In this document: in pieces, positions 15,783 through 25,527 of the stretch
How positions within the stretch are numbered: position 1 is the first letter of the stretch
How the letters are laid out: every line of letters starts with the position of its first letter
Assembly: GCF_900149695.1 (NCBI RefSeq)
Contig: NZ_LT703003.1
Location: 1,178,001 to 1,242,000, forward strand
Direction: 5' to 3'
DNA from: Anderseniella sp. Alg231-50
GTDB taxonomy: Bacteria; Pseudomonadota; Alphaproteobacteria; Rhizobiales; Aestuariivirgaceae
DNA: 64,000 nucleotides
Program-made: the position numbers and the translations under genes
The notes under the pieces: model-generated
Seen by the model: the letters and a program-made list of their open reading frames with translations, nothing else
Databases searched by the model: none
Told to the model about the DNA's origin: nothing

Positions 15783-18296
15783 ATGAAGTCGCATGCACGT
15801 GTTGTTGTTATTGGTGGCGGTGTTGTCGGTGTCGGCACGCTTTATGCGCTGACCAAAAAGGGCTGGTCGGATGTTGTGCTGGTTGAGCGCAACGAATTGA
15901 CGTCCGGCTCGACGTGGCATGCTGCCGGGTTGCTGCCGCTGTTCAACATGTCCTACTCGGTCGGCAAGGTGCATCAATACTCGCTTGACCTGTATTCCAA
16001 GCTCGAGGAAGAAACCGGCCAGCATGTCGGCCTGCGTCAGGTGTCGAACATCCGGCTGGCCCAGACCGAGGATCGCTGGGACGAGTTCATGTACTATGCC
16101 GGTGTTGCTGAAACCATCGGCATTCACGTCAACCTGCTGACGCCGGAACAGGTCAAGGAAATCTGGCCGTTATGCAATACCGAAGGCCTGCTGGGTGCAA
16201 TTCAGCACCCGACCGACGGCTATGTGCAACCGGCCGACCTGACCCAGGCCATGGCCAAGGGCGCGCGCGACAAGGGTGCAGAGATTTATCGCAACACCCG
16301 TGTGATCGCCATCGAGCAGAAGGCCAATGACGAATGGCTGGTGAAAACCGACAAGGGCGACATCACCTGCGAGCACCTGGTAACGGCAACCGGCAATTTC
16401 GTCCGCCAGACCGGAGACATGCTGGGTCTCGACATTCCCGTTATCCCGGTCGAGCATCAGTACATCGTCACCGAAGCCCATCCGGAGATCAAACAGCGTC
16501 ATGCAGACGGCCTGCCTGAAATGGGTGTGCTGCGTGATGCGGACTCCGCCTGGTACATGCGCGAAGAGGCAGGCGGCCTGATCCTCGGTCCGTATGAAGC
16601 CGGCGCGCCGGTCTGTTATGTGGACGGTCCCGATGAGGACGCTGAATACGAGCTCTTCCAGGAAGACCTGGACCGGATCGCACCGCACATTGAAAGCACG
16701 TTCCATCGCGTGCCCGCCTTCGGCGAGGTCGGCATCAAGAAAGTCTATAACGGCGCGATCTGCTATACGCCGGACGGCTCGCCGATCATCGGTCCGGCAT
16801 GGGGCAAGAAGAACCTGTGGCTCAATGAAGGCCATTCGTTCGGCGTCACCGCAGCAGGCGGTGCCGGATGGCAACTGGCTGAATGGATTGTCGAAGGTGA
16901 AAGCTCGATCGACATGCTCGGCGTGGACCCGCGCCGCTTCGGGCCTTACGCATCGCGTGGTTATCTCAAGCGCAAGAACGAAGAAGCCTACCGCAATGTC
17001 TTCACGCCGCACTTCCCCGATGAAGAGCGCTGGGATGCGCGCCCGCTCAAGACGTCGCCGTGCTACGACCGGATGAAGGCGCTCGGTGCGGTGTTCGGTT
17101 CCGTTTATGGCTGGGAGCGCCCGAACTGGTTTGCGCCAAGTGCCGATTATGGTTTTGAACCCGATGAAATCGTGCGCCCTGATGTGATTGCCAAAGATAA
17201 TCATGCGCCGGTCAAACCCGGTGAAAAGGTCAAGGAACTATGGTCGTTCCGCCGGTCCAACTACTTTGAGCATGTCGGCAACGAGGTGAAGAATGTCACC
17301 GAGAATTGCGGCCTGCTGGACATGTCGGCATTCGCCAAGTACGAGGTGACCGGACCGAACGCGGCGGAATGGCTGGATTCGATACTGGCGAACCGGATTC
17401 CGAAGACAATCGGCCGTGTCGGCCTGTGCCACCTGCTCACCAAGCTGGGCGGCGTGCGGTCTGAGTTCACTGTCTACAAGCGCGGCGAAAACGATTTCTA
17501 CCTGGTTGGTCCCGGCGCTTATGAACGCCATGACTGGGATTACCTGACCAAGCTGAAACCTGACACAGGTGTCGAGCTGCAAAAGATTACGACACAGATG
17601 GGCGTGCTGGTCCTGGCCGGTCCGAAATCACGTGACGTGCTGCAGAAGCTGACCGACACCGACCTGTCCAATGACAGTTTCAAGTGGCTGACCGGCAAGT
17701 TCATCAATGTCGGGATTGCCCAGGCGCATGCCTTGCGGGTGAACTTCGTCGGCGAGCTTGGCTGGGAACTACATCACCCGATCGAGATGCAGAACCTGAT
17801 CTTTGACCTGGTCATGGAAGCCGGTGAGGAGTTCGGCATCAAGCCGTTCGGGATCCGGGCCATGGGCGCAATGGCGGTGGAAAAATCCTACCGTCTCGTC
17901 GGCCGCGAACTGTCGGTTGAGTATTCGGCCTATGAATCCGGTCTTGATCGGTTCGTGCACCCTAACAAGGGAGATTTCATTGGCCGTGACGAGCTTGTCA
18001 AACGCCATGCTGCCGGTGACGAATGGACCTATGTCACGCTGGATGTGCACGACATCAAGGACTGCGACGCGCGCGGGTCGGAAGCGGTCTATGATGCATC
18101 GGGCACGCTGGTCGGGCGGGTGACCACGGGTTCCTATGGCTGGCGGGTCGGCAAGTCGCTGGCGCTGGCCATGGTCAAGCCGGCGAATTCCGCCGAGGGC
18201 AGCAAGCTGCAGGTGAAAATCCTCGGTGAGATGTTCCAGGCGACGGTCATTGCAGAAAGCCCGTTTGATGCCGACAACGAGTGCCTGAGGGCTTAA
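15783..18296 (+). CDS. Dimethylglycine/sarcosine dehydrogenase-like flavoprotein (FAD oxidoreductase + GcvT domain)
   Basis: The enzyme likely demethylates an N-methylated glycine derivative and hands the methyl carbon to tetrahydrofolate as methylene-THF. The 837-residue protein has an N-terminal DAO-type FAD domain: dinucleotide motif IGGGVVGVG, and His46 in GSTWHAAGLL, which matches the covalently flavinylated His of mammalian dimethylglycine dehydrogenase. A linking domain and a C-terminal GcvT-like folate-binding domain (about residues 480-830; VNFVGELGWELHHP, GAMAVEKSYRLVGREL) follow. Choice between dimethylglycine and sarcosine is not possible by eye. GGAGGGTTGG lies just before the ATG, and a strong terminator follows. 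Confidence 0.85.
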   Translation: MKSHARVVVIGGGVVGVGTLYALTKKGWSDVVLVERNELTSGSTWHAAGLLPLFNMSYSVGKVHQYSLDLYSKLEEETGQHVGLRQVSNIRLAQTEDRWDEFMYYAGVAETIGIHVNLLTPEQVKEIWPLCNTEGLLGAIQHPTDGYVQPADLTQAMAKGARDKGAEIYRNTRVIAIEQKANDEWLVKTDKGDITCEHLVTATGNFVRQTGDMLGLDIPVIPVEHQYIVTEAHPEIKQRHADGLPEMGVLRDADSAWYMREEAGGLILGPYEAGAPVCYVDGPDEDAEYELFQEDLDRIAPHIESTFHRVPAFGEVGIKKVYNGAICYTPDGSPIIGPAWGKKNLWLNEGHSFGVTAAGGAGWQLAEWIVEGESSIDMLGVDPRRFGPYASRGYLKRKNEEAYRNVFTPHFPDEERWDARPLKTSPCYDRMKALGAVFGSVYGWERPNWFAPSADYGFEPDEIVRPDVIAKDNHAPVKPGEKVKELWSFRRSNYFEHVGNEVKNVTENCGLLDMSAFAKYEVTGPNAAEWLDSILANRIPKTIGRVGLCHLLTKLGGVRSEFTVYKRGENDFYLVGPGAYERHDWDYLTKLKPDTGVELQKITTQMGVLVLAGPKSRDVLQKLTDTDLSNDSFKWLTGKFINVGIAQAHALRVNFVGELGWELHHPIEMQNLIFDLVMEAGEEFGIKPFGIRAMGAMAVEKSYRLVGRELSVEYSAYESGLDRFVHPNKGDFIGRDELVKRHAAGDEWTYVTLDVHDIKDCDARGSEAVYDASGTLVGRVTTGSYGWRVGKSLALAMVKPANSAEGSKLQVKILGEMFQATVIAESPFDADNECLRA

Positions 18297-18336
18297 GCTC
18301 ACAGGCGTCTCACACGGTTGTGTGTTGATCCTTTTG

Positions 18337-18372
18337 AGGGCAGTGTCCAGTTAAACGGACATTGCCCTTTTT
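18337..18372 (+). terminator. Rho-independent terminator after the dimethylglycine dehydrogenase-like gene
   Basis: A 12-bp stem (AGGGCAGTGTCC / GGACATTGCCCT with one G-T pair) with an 8-nt loop is followed by five T. It sits between the flavoprotein gene and the peroxiredoxin-like gene, whose ribosome site begins only a few bases later. Confidence 0.85.
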
Positions 18373-18387
18373 GCTGGAGACAAACTC

Positions 18388-18912
18388 ATGCACTCGACAC
18401 TCGTTCCCGGACAGCCCGTACCAGCCCTTACAGTGCCGCTGGTCGGCGGCGGTGAGTTCACGCTGAACGCGGACAAGCCGGAAAACTTCACCATTGTCAT
18501 TTTCTACCGTGGCCTGCATTGCCCGATCTGCAAGGGACAGCTGACGGACTTTCGCGCCAGGCTGCATGAATTTTCAGGTCTCGGCATTGATGTCGTTGCC
18601 CTCAGTATGAACACACAGGAACTGGCGGAACAGACAGCGCGCGACTGGGACGTATCCGGACTGAAGCTCGGTTACGGGTTGACCAGGGACCAGGCCCGGA
18701 CCTGGGGCCTGTTCCTGTCATCGTCGATCAGGGAAGGCGAGCCGGATGTGTTTTCCGAACCCGGCATGGCCATCGTGCGCCCGGACGGCACCCTGTATCA
18801 CTGGTCGGTCCAGACCGCTCCGTTCGGCCGGGCCAAGGCGGCGGAACTTGCCGGTGTTCTGAAATACGTGATCGACAACGATTATCCGGTGCGCGGCACG
18901 CTGGCGGCCTGA
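18388..18912 (+). CDS. Peroxiredoxin-like (AhpC/TSA) family protein
   Basis: The 174-residue protein has a thioredoxin fold of the AhpC/TSA type. The motif FYRGLHCPICKGQL contains a CxxC, with the first Cys in the peroxidatic position, and DWDVSGLKLGYGL and PGMAIVRPDGTLYHWS follow. It presumably reduces peroxides or acts as a thiol oxidoreductase; the exact substrate is unknown. The flavin dehydrogenase upstream could produce peroxide as a side reaction, so co-location may be functional, but a terminator separates them. Confidence 0.82.
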   Translation: MHSTLVPGQPVPALTVPLVGGGEFTLNADKPENFTIVIFYRGLHCPICKGQLTDFRARLHEFSGLGIDVVALSMNTQELAEQTARDWDVSGLKLGYGLTRDQARTWGLFLSSSIREGEPDVFSEPGMAIVRPDGTLYHWSVQTAPFGRAKAAELAGVLKYVIDNDYPVRGTLAA

Positions 18913-18934
18913 AGACGCATCATCTGAAAACAGG

Positions 18935-18970
18935 AAGGGCGCGCAAGGTGTGAAACCTTGCGCGCCCTTT
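18935..18970. terminator. Bidirectional terminator between convergent genes
   Basis: A perfect 15-bp inverted repeat (AAGGGCGCGCAAGGT at 18935-18949, its complement at 18955-18969) has a 5-nt loop. The stem begins with AA and ends with TTT, so it can stop both the peroxiredoxin-like gene and the convergent formate-THF ligase gene. Confidence 0.88.
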
Positions 18971-18999
18971 AATTTGTCAAACCACGAGGGCGATGCTGA

Positions 19000-20679
19000 T
19001 CAGAACAGACCCTCGATCTGACCATCGTCATTGAGCATGATCGATTCCGCGGCCGGTACCGACGGCAGGCCCGGCATGGTCATGATCTCACCGCACACGG
19101 CAACCACGAAACCGGCTCCTGCAGACAAACGCACTTCGCGCACCGGCAAGGTGAACCCGGTCGGCGCACCGCGCATGTTCGGATCGGTGGTGAAAGAATA
19201 CTGGGTCTTGGCCATGCACACCGGCAGCTTGCCATAGCCCTGGTCTTCCCAGGCTTTCAGCTGGTTCATGATCTTGGCGTCGGCGACAACACCGTCGGCA
19301 CGGTAGATGCCCTTTGCGATGGCTTCCATCTTGTCGAACAGGCTCAGATCGTCGCCGTACAGCGGCTTGAAGTCGGCGGTGCCGCCTTCGACCATCTCCA
19401 CCACCTTGTTGGCAAGGTCCTTTGTGCCGTCCGAGCCGTGCGCCCAGTGCTTGCACAGAACCGCTTCAGCGCCCTGTGATTTTACGAACTCGCTCAGGGC
19501 TTCGACTTCGGCATCGGTATCGGTGATGAAATGGTTGATGCCGACAACAGCCGGGACACCGAACTTCTTGATGTTCTCGATATGACGGCCAAGGTTGGCG
19601 CAGCCTGCCTTCACGGCATCGACGTTCTCTGCACCGAGATCGTTCTTGGCAACGCCACCGTTCATCTTCATGGCGCGAACAGTTGCCACGATCACAACGG
19701 CCTTTGGTTTCAGGCCTGCCTTGCGGCACTTGATGTCGAAGAATTTCTCCGCACCAAGGTCTGCGCCGAAGCCTGCTTCGGTCACCACATAGTCGGCGAT
19801 CTTCAGAGCCGTGGTGGTTGCCATCACCGAGTTGCAGCCATGGGCGATGTTGGCGAACGGGCCGCCGTGCACAAAGGCCGGATTGTTTTCCAGTGTCTGC
19901 ACCAGGTTCGGCTGGATGGCATCTTTGAGCAGAACGGTCATGGCGCCGTCGGCCTTGATGTCGCGGCAGTAAACCGGTGACCGGTCACGCTTGTAGGCGA
20001 CGATGATATCGCCCAGCCTGCGCTGCAGGTCTTCAATGTCGGTTGCCAGGCACAGGATGGCCATGACCTCTGATGCCACGGTGATGTCGAAACCGGCTTC
20101 GCGCGGGAAGCCATTGGCCACGCCGCCCAGATTGCACACGATCTGGCGCAGGGCGCGATCGTTCATGTCCATGACCCGGCGCCAGGAAACCCGGCGCACA
20201 TCGATGTCGAGCTTGTTGCCCCAGTAGACATGATTGTCGAGCATGGCTGACAGCAGGTTGTGGGCCGACGTGATGGCGTGGAAATCGCCGGTGAAGTGCA
20301 GGTTCATGTCTTCCATGGGAACCACCTGCGCGTAACCGCCGCCGGCCGCGCCACCCTTCATGCCGAAGCATGGACCCAGCGATGCTTCGCGAATACAGAT
20401 CATGGCCTTCTTGCCGATGGCGTTCAAGCCGTCGCCCAGGCCGACCGTGGTGGTGGTCTTGCCTTCACCGGCCGGTGTCGGGTTGATGGCGGTGACCAGG
20501 ATCAGGTTGCCATCGTCATTGCCCTGGACGGACTTGATGAATTCTGCCGAGATTTTTGCCTTGGTATGACCGTAAGGAATGAGATGCTGATCGTTGATGC
20601 CGATCTTGGCGCCAATTTCCATGATTGGTTTCATGGTTGCTTCGCGGGCGATCTCGATATCTGATTTCACCGATGCCAT
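19000..20679 (-). CDS. fhs: Formate-tetrahydrofolate ligase
   Basis: This enzyme makes 10-formyl-THF from formate, THF and ATP, and can run in reverse to release formate and ATP. The 559-residue protein has the P-loop [18 protein letters not shown], the [14 protein letters not shown] segment and [20 protein letters not shown] lies just upstream of ATG 20679. With the dimethylglycine dehydrogenase-like gene and formate dehydrogenase on the other side it joins folate-bound C1 units to formate, and so to CO2 and NADH. No folD is seen in the window, so methylene-to-formyl conversion must be encoded elsewhere. Confidence 0.96.
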   Translation of the reverse strand: MASVKSDIEIAREATMKPIMEIGAKIGINDQHLIPYGHTKAKISAEFIKSVQGNDDGNLILVTAINPTPAGEGKTTTTVGLGDGLNAIGKKAMICIREASLGPCFGMKGGAAGGGYAQVVPMEDMNLHFTGDFHAITSAHNLLSAMLDNHVYWGNKLDIDVRRVSWRRVMDMNDRALRQIVCNLGGVANGFPREAGFDITVASEVMAILCLATDIEDLQRRLGDIIVAYKRDRSPVYCRDIKADGAMTVLLKDAIQPNLVQTLENNPAFVHGGPFANIAHGCNSVMATTTALKIADYVVTEAGFGADLGAEKFFDIKCRKAGLKPKAVVIVATVRAMKMNGGVAKNDLGAENVDAVKAGCANLGRHIENIKKFGVPAVVGINHFITDTDAEVEALSEFVKSQGAEAVLCKHWAHGSDGTKDLANKVVEMVEGGTADFKPLYGDDLSLFDKMEAIAKGIYRADGVVADAKIMNQLKAWEDQGYGKLPVCMAKTQYSFTTDPNMRGAPTGFTLPVREVRLSAGAGFVVAVCGEIMTMPGLPSVPAAESIMLNDDGQIEGLF

Positions 20680-20897
20680 TTGGTAGTCCTCCTGAATTCC
20701 GGCTGTCGTGGCTGTTTTGACGTGATTTACCGCTATTCTGCGGTTGATAATGAATGTGCGCGCTTGGCTAAAGCGTGTCCCGGAGCGTGAAACCGTTGTT
20801 AACGAACTTGACCATGCCGATGAGACGCCTAGTTTGAGGCATCTTTAATACGCGTAAGTCACGGTTGCTGCCAATAGATGATGAAAAGGCACTTGAT

Positions 20898-22484
20898 ATG
20901 AGAAATTTTCATGTACCTGGACGGTCTGCGGTGTATGCGGCCGAGGCTTGTGTGGCTACATCGTCGCCACAGGCGTCACTGGCGGCGCTTGATGTTTTGC
21001 GGACGGGCGGCAATGCAGCCGATGCCGCCATCGCAGCATCGGCGGTGTTGTGCATAACCGAGCCACAAATGACGGCGATCGGCGGCGACTGTTTTGCTCT
21101 GATCGGTACGCCTGACGGTGAGGTGACAGGCCTCAATGGATCCGGGCGTTCCAGCATGCATGCGGACGATGCCTGGCTGAAGTCGTCAGGTCTGGAAGAA
21201 ATCGCAGCAGACAATGTGCACGCCATTACGGTGCCCGGCGCCGTGGATGGCTGGGCGGCGCTGCTGCAACGGTTCGGCTCAAGGCCGCTGGGCGACATGC
21301 TGCAGCCTGCCATCGCGCTGGCCCGCGAAGGACATCCTGTCGGCCCGAGAACGGCGCACGACTGGGCCGGGCTTGCGGACTTCATCGGGCTGGATGAAGG
21401 CGGTCGCATGCATTACCTGCCCGACGGCAAGGCACCGGCAGCGGGACAACTGGTGAAACAGCCGGCACTGGCCGATACACTGGAAATCATCGCCGCTGAG
21501 GGGCGCACCGGGTTTTATACAGGTACAGTGGCTGAAGACATTGTTGCAACGCTTCAGGCCAAGGGCAGCCTGATCACCATGGAAGACCTGGCAGCAACAA
21601 AAGCCTCGTGGGTCACGCCGATCAGCACCGTGTATCAGGGCCGTGAAATTCTGGAGATTCCACCGAACGGCACCGGGCTGACGGCTCTTGTGGCGCTCAA
21701 TATTCTCAGCCGGTTCGATCTGGCGCAGTACGCGCCTGAAAGCGTTGAGCGGCGTCACCTGGAAATTGAAGCCATCCGGCTGGCCTGGGTCATTCGCAAT
21801 CGCCACATTGCCGACCAGGATTTCTCAGACATTCCCGTCGAAGAGCTTCTCTCCGACGCCATGACGGACAAGCTGGCGGCGCAGATTGCCATGGATCGCG
21901 TCATCCCCGAACCTGAAGATGTCGTACCGCTGCCAGGCTCCGATACCGTCTATCTGAGTATCGTGGACAAGGACCGCATGGCGGTGTCGTTCATCAACTC
22001 GATCTATCACGGCTTCGGCTCAGGTGTCGTCACGCCGAAAACCGGCATCACCATGCAGAACCGGGGTGCGGGGTTTTCCGCCGTGCCGGGCCATCCCAAC
22101 TGTATCGGTCCCGGCAAGCGGCCGCTGCACACGATCATTCCCGCCATGGTGCGCGAAAACGGCAGCATCGTGCAGTCGTTTGGCGTGATGGGCGGCGCGT
22201 ACCAGCCGATGGGGCATGTGGCGATGATGGTGAACCGCTATGTCTATGGCATGGACCCGCAGCAAGCGCTGGAGTTTCCCAGGGCGTTTCACGAGGACGG
22301 GCAGGTGGGGCTCGAACAGGGTGTGCCGCAGCACGTGGCAGACGGGCTGACCGCGCTTGGCCATAGGGTGCATCGCCCGGAAGAACCCTATGGTGGCGGC
22401 CAGATCATTGCGATCGACCCTGCCAGCAATATGCTGTGTGCAGGCTCTGAACCGCGCAAGGACGGTTTTGCTGTCGGGTATTGA
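20898..22484 (+). CDS. Gamma-glutamyltransferase family protein
   Basis: An Ntn-hydrolase of the gamma-glutamyltranspeptidase family. The proenzyme would self-cleave before the nucleophilic Thr350 (in GSDTVYLS). Conserved GGNAADAA and MTAIGGDCFALI stretches mark the N-terminal large subunit, and GKRPLHTIIPAM and MGGAYQPMGH the small one. No signal peptide is visible, so it is probably cytoplasmic, unlike E. coli Ggt. These cytoplasmic members act on gamma-glutamyl or acyl-amide substrates that are mostly undefined. ATG 20898 is preceded by AAAAGG; an in-frame TTG 11 codons earlier is less likely. Confidence 0.88.
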   Translation: MRNFHVPGRSAVYAAEACVATSSPQASLAALDVLRTGGNAADAAIAASAVLCITEPQMTAIGGDCFALIGTPDGEVTGLNGSGRSSMHADDAWLKSSGLEEIAADNVHAITVPGAVDGWAALLQRFGSRPLGDMLQPAIALAREGHPVGPRTAHDWAGLADFIGLDEGGRMHYLPDGKAPAAGQLVKQPALADTLEIIAAEGRTGFYTGTVAEDIVATLQAKGSLITMEDLAATKASWVTPISTVYQGREILEIPPNGTGLTALVALNILSRFDLAQYAPESVERRHLEIEAIRLAWVIRNRHIADQDFSDIPVEELLSDAMTDKLAAQIAMDRVIPEPEDVVPLPGSDTVYLSIVDKDRMAVSFINSIYHGFGSGVVTPKTGITMQNRGAGFSAVPGHPNCIGPGKRPLHTIIPAMVRENGSIVQSFGVMGGAYQPMGHVAMMVNRYVYGMDPQQALEFPRAFHEDGQVGLEQGVPQHVADGLTALGHRVHRPEEPYGGGQIIAIDPASNMLCAGSEPRKDGFAVGY

Positions 22485-22523
22485 CCCGGAACCGGCAGCT
22501 TCACTCAGGCAGAGGCCGCCAGG

Positions 22524-23138
22524 TCAGTCCTTGCCGGCCAGCTTCTCGATCTGCGACTGCATTGTCTTGATCTGGTTCTGCAGTTCCTTGAGATCCGTTT
22601 CGGACGATGCCTCCGGTTCGGCCTCGGTCTCCGGCTTGGCAGATTCTTCCGCAGCCTCGGGCGCAGCGCCGTTTACATTCTGCATGGCGGCAAACGGATT
22701 GAACAACTGCATGGCGTCCTGGAACATGGCCATGTTCTTGCGCGCCTGGTCCTCCATGGATTTTATCATCTCGGTTCCCGCGGTGCCCACCATCTCTTCG
22801 CGAAGCCGCTCATGCTCGCGGGTCAGGTGTTCCATGGAGAACTGCAGGTAGCTGGGTACAAACGCCTGCATGCTGTCGCCGTAAAACCGGATCAACTGGC
22901 GCAGGAAGTCGATCGGCAGAAGATTCTCGCCCTTTGCTTCTTCTTCAAAGATGATCTGGGTCAGTACCTGACGGGTGATGTTTTCACCGCTCTTGGCGTC
23001 ATGCACGACAAAATCACTGCCGTCCTTGACCATCTGCGAGAGATCATCAAGCGTCACATAGGCCGAACTTGCGGTGTTGTAGAGACGTCTGTTTGCGTAT
23101 TTTTTTATGACAATCGGGTCGCTCTTGTCGTCGGACAT
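22524..23138 (-). CDS. phaR: Polyhydroxyalkanoate synthesis repressor PhaR
   Basis: PhaR binds DNA and PHA granules and represses phasin and PHA genes until polymer accumulates. The roughly 204-residue protein begins with the PHB/PHA regulator DNA-binding domain (IVIKKYANRRLYNT, VTLDDLSQMVKDG, QVLTQIIFEEE). The central PHB-accumulation helix contains FYGDSMQAFVPSYL. The C-terminus is Glu/Ala-rich and then coiled-coil-like (LKELQNQIKTMQSQIEKL). Start ATG 23138 is used; a longer frame to 23240 adds unrelated residues. It is divergent from phaAB with a 288-nt control region between. Confidence 0.93.
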   Translation of the reverse strand: MSDDKSDPIVIKKYANRRLYNTASSAYVTLDDLSQMVKDGSDFVVHDAKSGENITRQVLTQIIFEEEAKGENLLPIDFLRQLIRFYGDSMQAFVPSYLQFSMEHLTREHERLREEMVGTAGTEMIKSMEDQARKNMAMFQDAMQLFNPFAAMQNVNGAAPEAAEESAKPETEAEPEASSETDLKELQNQIKTMQSQIEKLAGKD

Positions 23139-23196
23139 ATTTGCTACTCTGTGGTCTTGAGATGAAGGGGACAGCCGGTTCCTGTTCGAAGCTGTC

Positions 23197-23210
23197 TTTG
23201 CATTGCAGCA
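23197..23210. promoter_or_regulatory. Candidate PhaR site near phaR start
   Basis: TTTGCATTGCAGCA lies about 60 nt upstream of the phaR start codon. TGC/GCA-rich pairs of this kind are described as PhaR targets in Paracoccus and relatives. It shares the TGCATTGCA core with the palindrome at 23341-23357. Assignment rests on resemblance and location only. Confidence 0.35.
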
Positions 23211-23340
23211 TATACACGCCATTGCAAGCTTGTCGAGCAACGCGATGACGACTTTCCATTGACTGGATTGGGGTAAATCGTGTGTGCTGTGTTTTTGCTT
23301 GGCCCTCGCGGCGGCTCATATGCCGCACAGACCGCGACCA

Positions 23341-23357
23341 ATTGTGCATTGCACAAT
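23341..23357. promoter_or_regulatory. Palindromic candidate PhaR operator in the phaR/phaA control region
   Basis: ATTGTGCATTGCACAAT has perfect 8-bp arms around a single central T. It lies 70 nt before the phaA start codon and about 200 nt from the phaR start. PhaR sites contain TGC...GCA half sites, so this is a plausible operator for phaAB. Confidence 0.5.
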
Positions 23358-23426
23358 GGGTTTCGTTGGGGCAAGTGTACCGCAACCCTGAAAGCATGTT
23401 TTACGTAGTTGAAAAGGATGATGCCC

Positions 23427-24614
23427 ATGTCCACTTCCGATAATGATGTTGTTATTGTCTCGGCCGCCCGCACCCCGGTCGGTTCTTTCAATGGAGCGCT
23501 GAGCCCGGTGCTGGCGTCTGAACTTGGCACCACGGCGCTGAAGGCCGCTATGGAACGTGCCGGTCTCGAAGGCAAGGACGTCGATGAAGTGATCCTGGGC
23601 CAGATCCTGACTGCAGGCGCAGGCCAGAACCCGGCCCGCCAGGCTTCGGTCAATGCCGGCATCCCGGTCGAAAGCCCGGCATGGGGCATGAACCAGTTGT
23701 GCGGCTCCGGTCTCAGGGCGGTTGCACTGGGCATGCAGCAGATTGCCAATGGCGATGCGAACGTGGTTGCCGCCGGGGGCCAGGAGTCGATGAGCCAGGC
23801 ACCGCACTGCCAGCATCTTCGCAATGGCGTGAAGATGGGCGACTACAAGATGATCGACACCATGATCAAGGACGGCTTGTGGGATGCCTTCAACGGCTAC
23901 CACATGGGCACGACCGCCGAGAACGTCGCCAAGCAGTGGCAGATCACCCGCGAACAGCAGGACGATTTTGCCGTGGCTTCGCAGAACAAGGCGGAAGCAG
24001 CCCAGAAGGCCGGCAAGTTCACGGATGAAATCTGCCCGGTTACGATCAAGACCCGCAAGGGCGACATCGTGGTTGACCAGGATGAATACATCAAGCACGG
24101 CACAACGAAAGAGTCAGTCGGCAAACTGCGACCGGCCTTTGACAAGGAAGGTTCGGTTACGGCCGCCAATGCGTCCGGCATCAATGATGGCGCTGCCGCG
24201 GTTATCCTGATGAGTGCGGCGGAAGCCAAGAAGCGCGGCCTGACACCGCTGGCCCGGATCGCATCGTGGGCAAATGTCGGTGTTGACCCGGCTATCATGG
24301 GAACAGGTCCGATCCCGGCATCACGCGCGGCGCTCAAAAAAGCCGGTTGGAAGGTCGAGGATCTCGACCTGGTAGAAGCCAATGAAGCATTTGCAGCGCA
24401 GGCGTGTGCAGTGAACAAGGACATGGGCTGGAACCCGGACATCGTGAACGTCAATGGCGGTGCCATTGCGATTGGCCATCCAATCGGGGCTTCGGGCGCG
24501 CGCGTGTTCGTGACCCTGCTGCATGAAATGCAGAAGCGTGACGCCAAGAAGGGCCTCGCCACGCTTTGCATCGGTGGCGGCATGGGTGTTGCCATGTGTG
24601 TCGAGCGCGACTGA
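23427..24614 (+). CDS. phaA: Acetyl-CoA C-acetyltransferase (beta-ketothiolase)
   Basis: PhaA condenses two acetyl-CoA into acetoacetyl-CoA, the first step of polyhydroxybutyrate synthesis. The thiolase motifs are present: the acylated Cys in [40 protein letters not shown], and the second Cys in LCIGGGMG. At 395 residues it has normal length. ATG 23427 follows GAAAAGGA by about 8 nt; two earlier in-frame ATGs at 23418 and 23421 are too close to that site. phaB follows after 31 nt. Confidence 0.95.
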   Translation: MSTSDNDVVIVSAARTPVGSFNGALSPVLASELGTTALKAAMERAGLEGKDVDEVILGQILTAGAGQNPARQASVNAGIPVESPAWGMNQLCGSGLRAVALGMQQIANGDANVVAAGGQESMSQAPHCQHLRNGVKMGDYKMIDTMIKDGLWDAFNGYHMGTTAENVAKQWQITREQQDDFAVASQNKAEAAQKAGKFTDEICPVTIKTRKGDIVVDQDEYIKHGTTKESVGKLRPAFDKEGSVTAANASGINDGAAAVILMSAAEAKKRGLTPLARIASWANVGVDPAIMGTGPIPASRAALKKAGWKVEDLDLVEANEAFAAQACAVNKDMGWNPDIVNVNGGAIAIGHPIGASGARVFVTLLHEMQKRDAKKGLATLCIGGGMGVAMCVERD

Positions 24615-24645
24615 GACAATTCAATAGAACAGGGAGTATGATGAC

Positions 24646-25371
24646 ATGTCACGTATAGCAGTCGTGACCGGGGGAACCCGGGGTATTGGTGCAGCCATTG
24701 CCACAGCGCTGAAGGATGCCGGTTACAAGGTTGTTGCCAGTTATGCCGGCAATGATGAAGCAGCCACCAATTTCAAGGCACAGACCGGCATTGAGGTGAT
24801 GAAGTGGGACGTTGGTGATTATGGTGCCTGCGAAACCGCACTGAAAACCATCGAGAACGATTTCGGCCCGGTTGACATTCTGGTCAACAATGCCGGCATC
24901 ACACGTGACGCGATGTTCCACAAGATGACACCGGAAAACTGGAATGCCGTCATAAATACCAACCTCAATTCACTGTTCAACATGACGCGCCCGGTCTGGG
25001 AAGGCATGCGTGAGCGTGGCTTCGGCAGAGTGGTGTGCATTTCCTCGATCAACGGCCAGAAGGGCCAGATGGGCCAGTCAAATTATTCCGCTGCCAAGGC
25101 GGGCGATATCGGTTTCGTCAAGGCACTGGCCCAGGAAGGCGCCAGGAAGGGTATTACCGTCAATGCGATATGCCCCGGCTATATCGGCACGGAAATGGTT
25201 CGTGCCATTCCGCAGGATGTGCTGGACAAGGCGATCCTGCCGCATATTCCGGTGGGTCGGCTGGGTGAGCCGGAAGAAATTGCCAAGTGCGTGTTGTTCC
25301 TGGTGGGAGACGATGCCGGTTTCATCACCGGTTCGACCATCTCCGCCAATGGCGGCCAGTACATGTTGTAA
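24646..25371 (+). CDS. phaB: Acetoacetyl-CoA reductase
   Basis: PhaB is an NADPH-dependent short-chain dehydrogenase that makes (R)-3-hydroxybutyryl-CoA for PHB synthase. Cofactor motif TGGTRGIG is at about residues 8-15, NNAG is present, and the catalytic YSAAK follows SSINGQKGQMGQSN, a stretch typical of PhaB rather than FabG. The length of 241 aa is normal. GGGAG lies upstream of ATG. It ends just before a strong terminator. No phaC is in the window. Confidence 0.94.
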   Translation: MSRIAVVTGGTRGIGAAIATALKDAGYKVVASYAGNDEAATNFKAQTGIEVMKWDVGDYGACETALKTIENDFGPVDILVNNAGITRDAMFHKMTPENWNAVINTNLNSLFNMTRPVWEGMRERGFGRVVCISSINGQKGQMGQSNYSAAKAGDIGFVKALAQEGARKGITVNAICPGYIGTEMVRAIPQDVLDKAILPHIPVGRLGEPEEIAKCVLFLVGDDAGFITGSTISANGGQYML

Positions 25372-25400
25372 CCGGCCAGGCGGTTCGGTGGAACGATCGA

Positions 25401-25430
25401 GGGCGGCAGATTTGGATCTGCCGCCCTTTT
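25401..25430 (+). terminator. Rho-independent terminator of phaAB
   Basis: An 11-bp perfect stem (GGGCGGCAGAT / ATCTGCCGCCC) with a TTGG loop is followed by TTTTAATTT. Confidence 0.92.
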
Positions 25431-25462
25431 AATTTGGCAGCAGGTTACCTAGATAACACCAA

Positions 25463-25497
25463 GAGCAACGTGAGGGGTGCAGCCCCTCACGTTGCTC
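25463..25497. repeat. Perfect 15-bp inverted repeat upstream of the cation exchanger gene
   Basis: GAGCAACGTGAGGGG and its exact complement are separated by TGCAG. No T-run follows on either strand, so it is not a standard terminator. It ends 30 nt before the exchanger start codon and would form a very stable hairpin in the leader of that mRNA if transcription starts upstream. Confidence 0.8.
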
Positions 25498-25527
25498 CGA
25501 TTTCAGGGGCATGCAGGCAAGGGGCTC

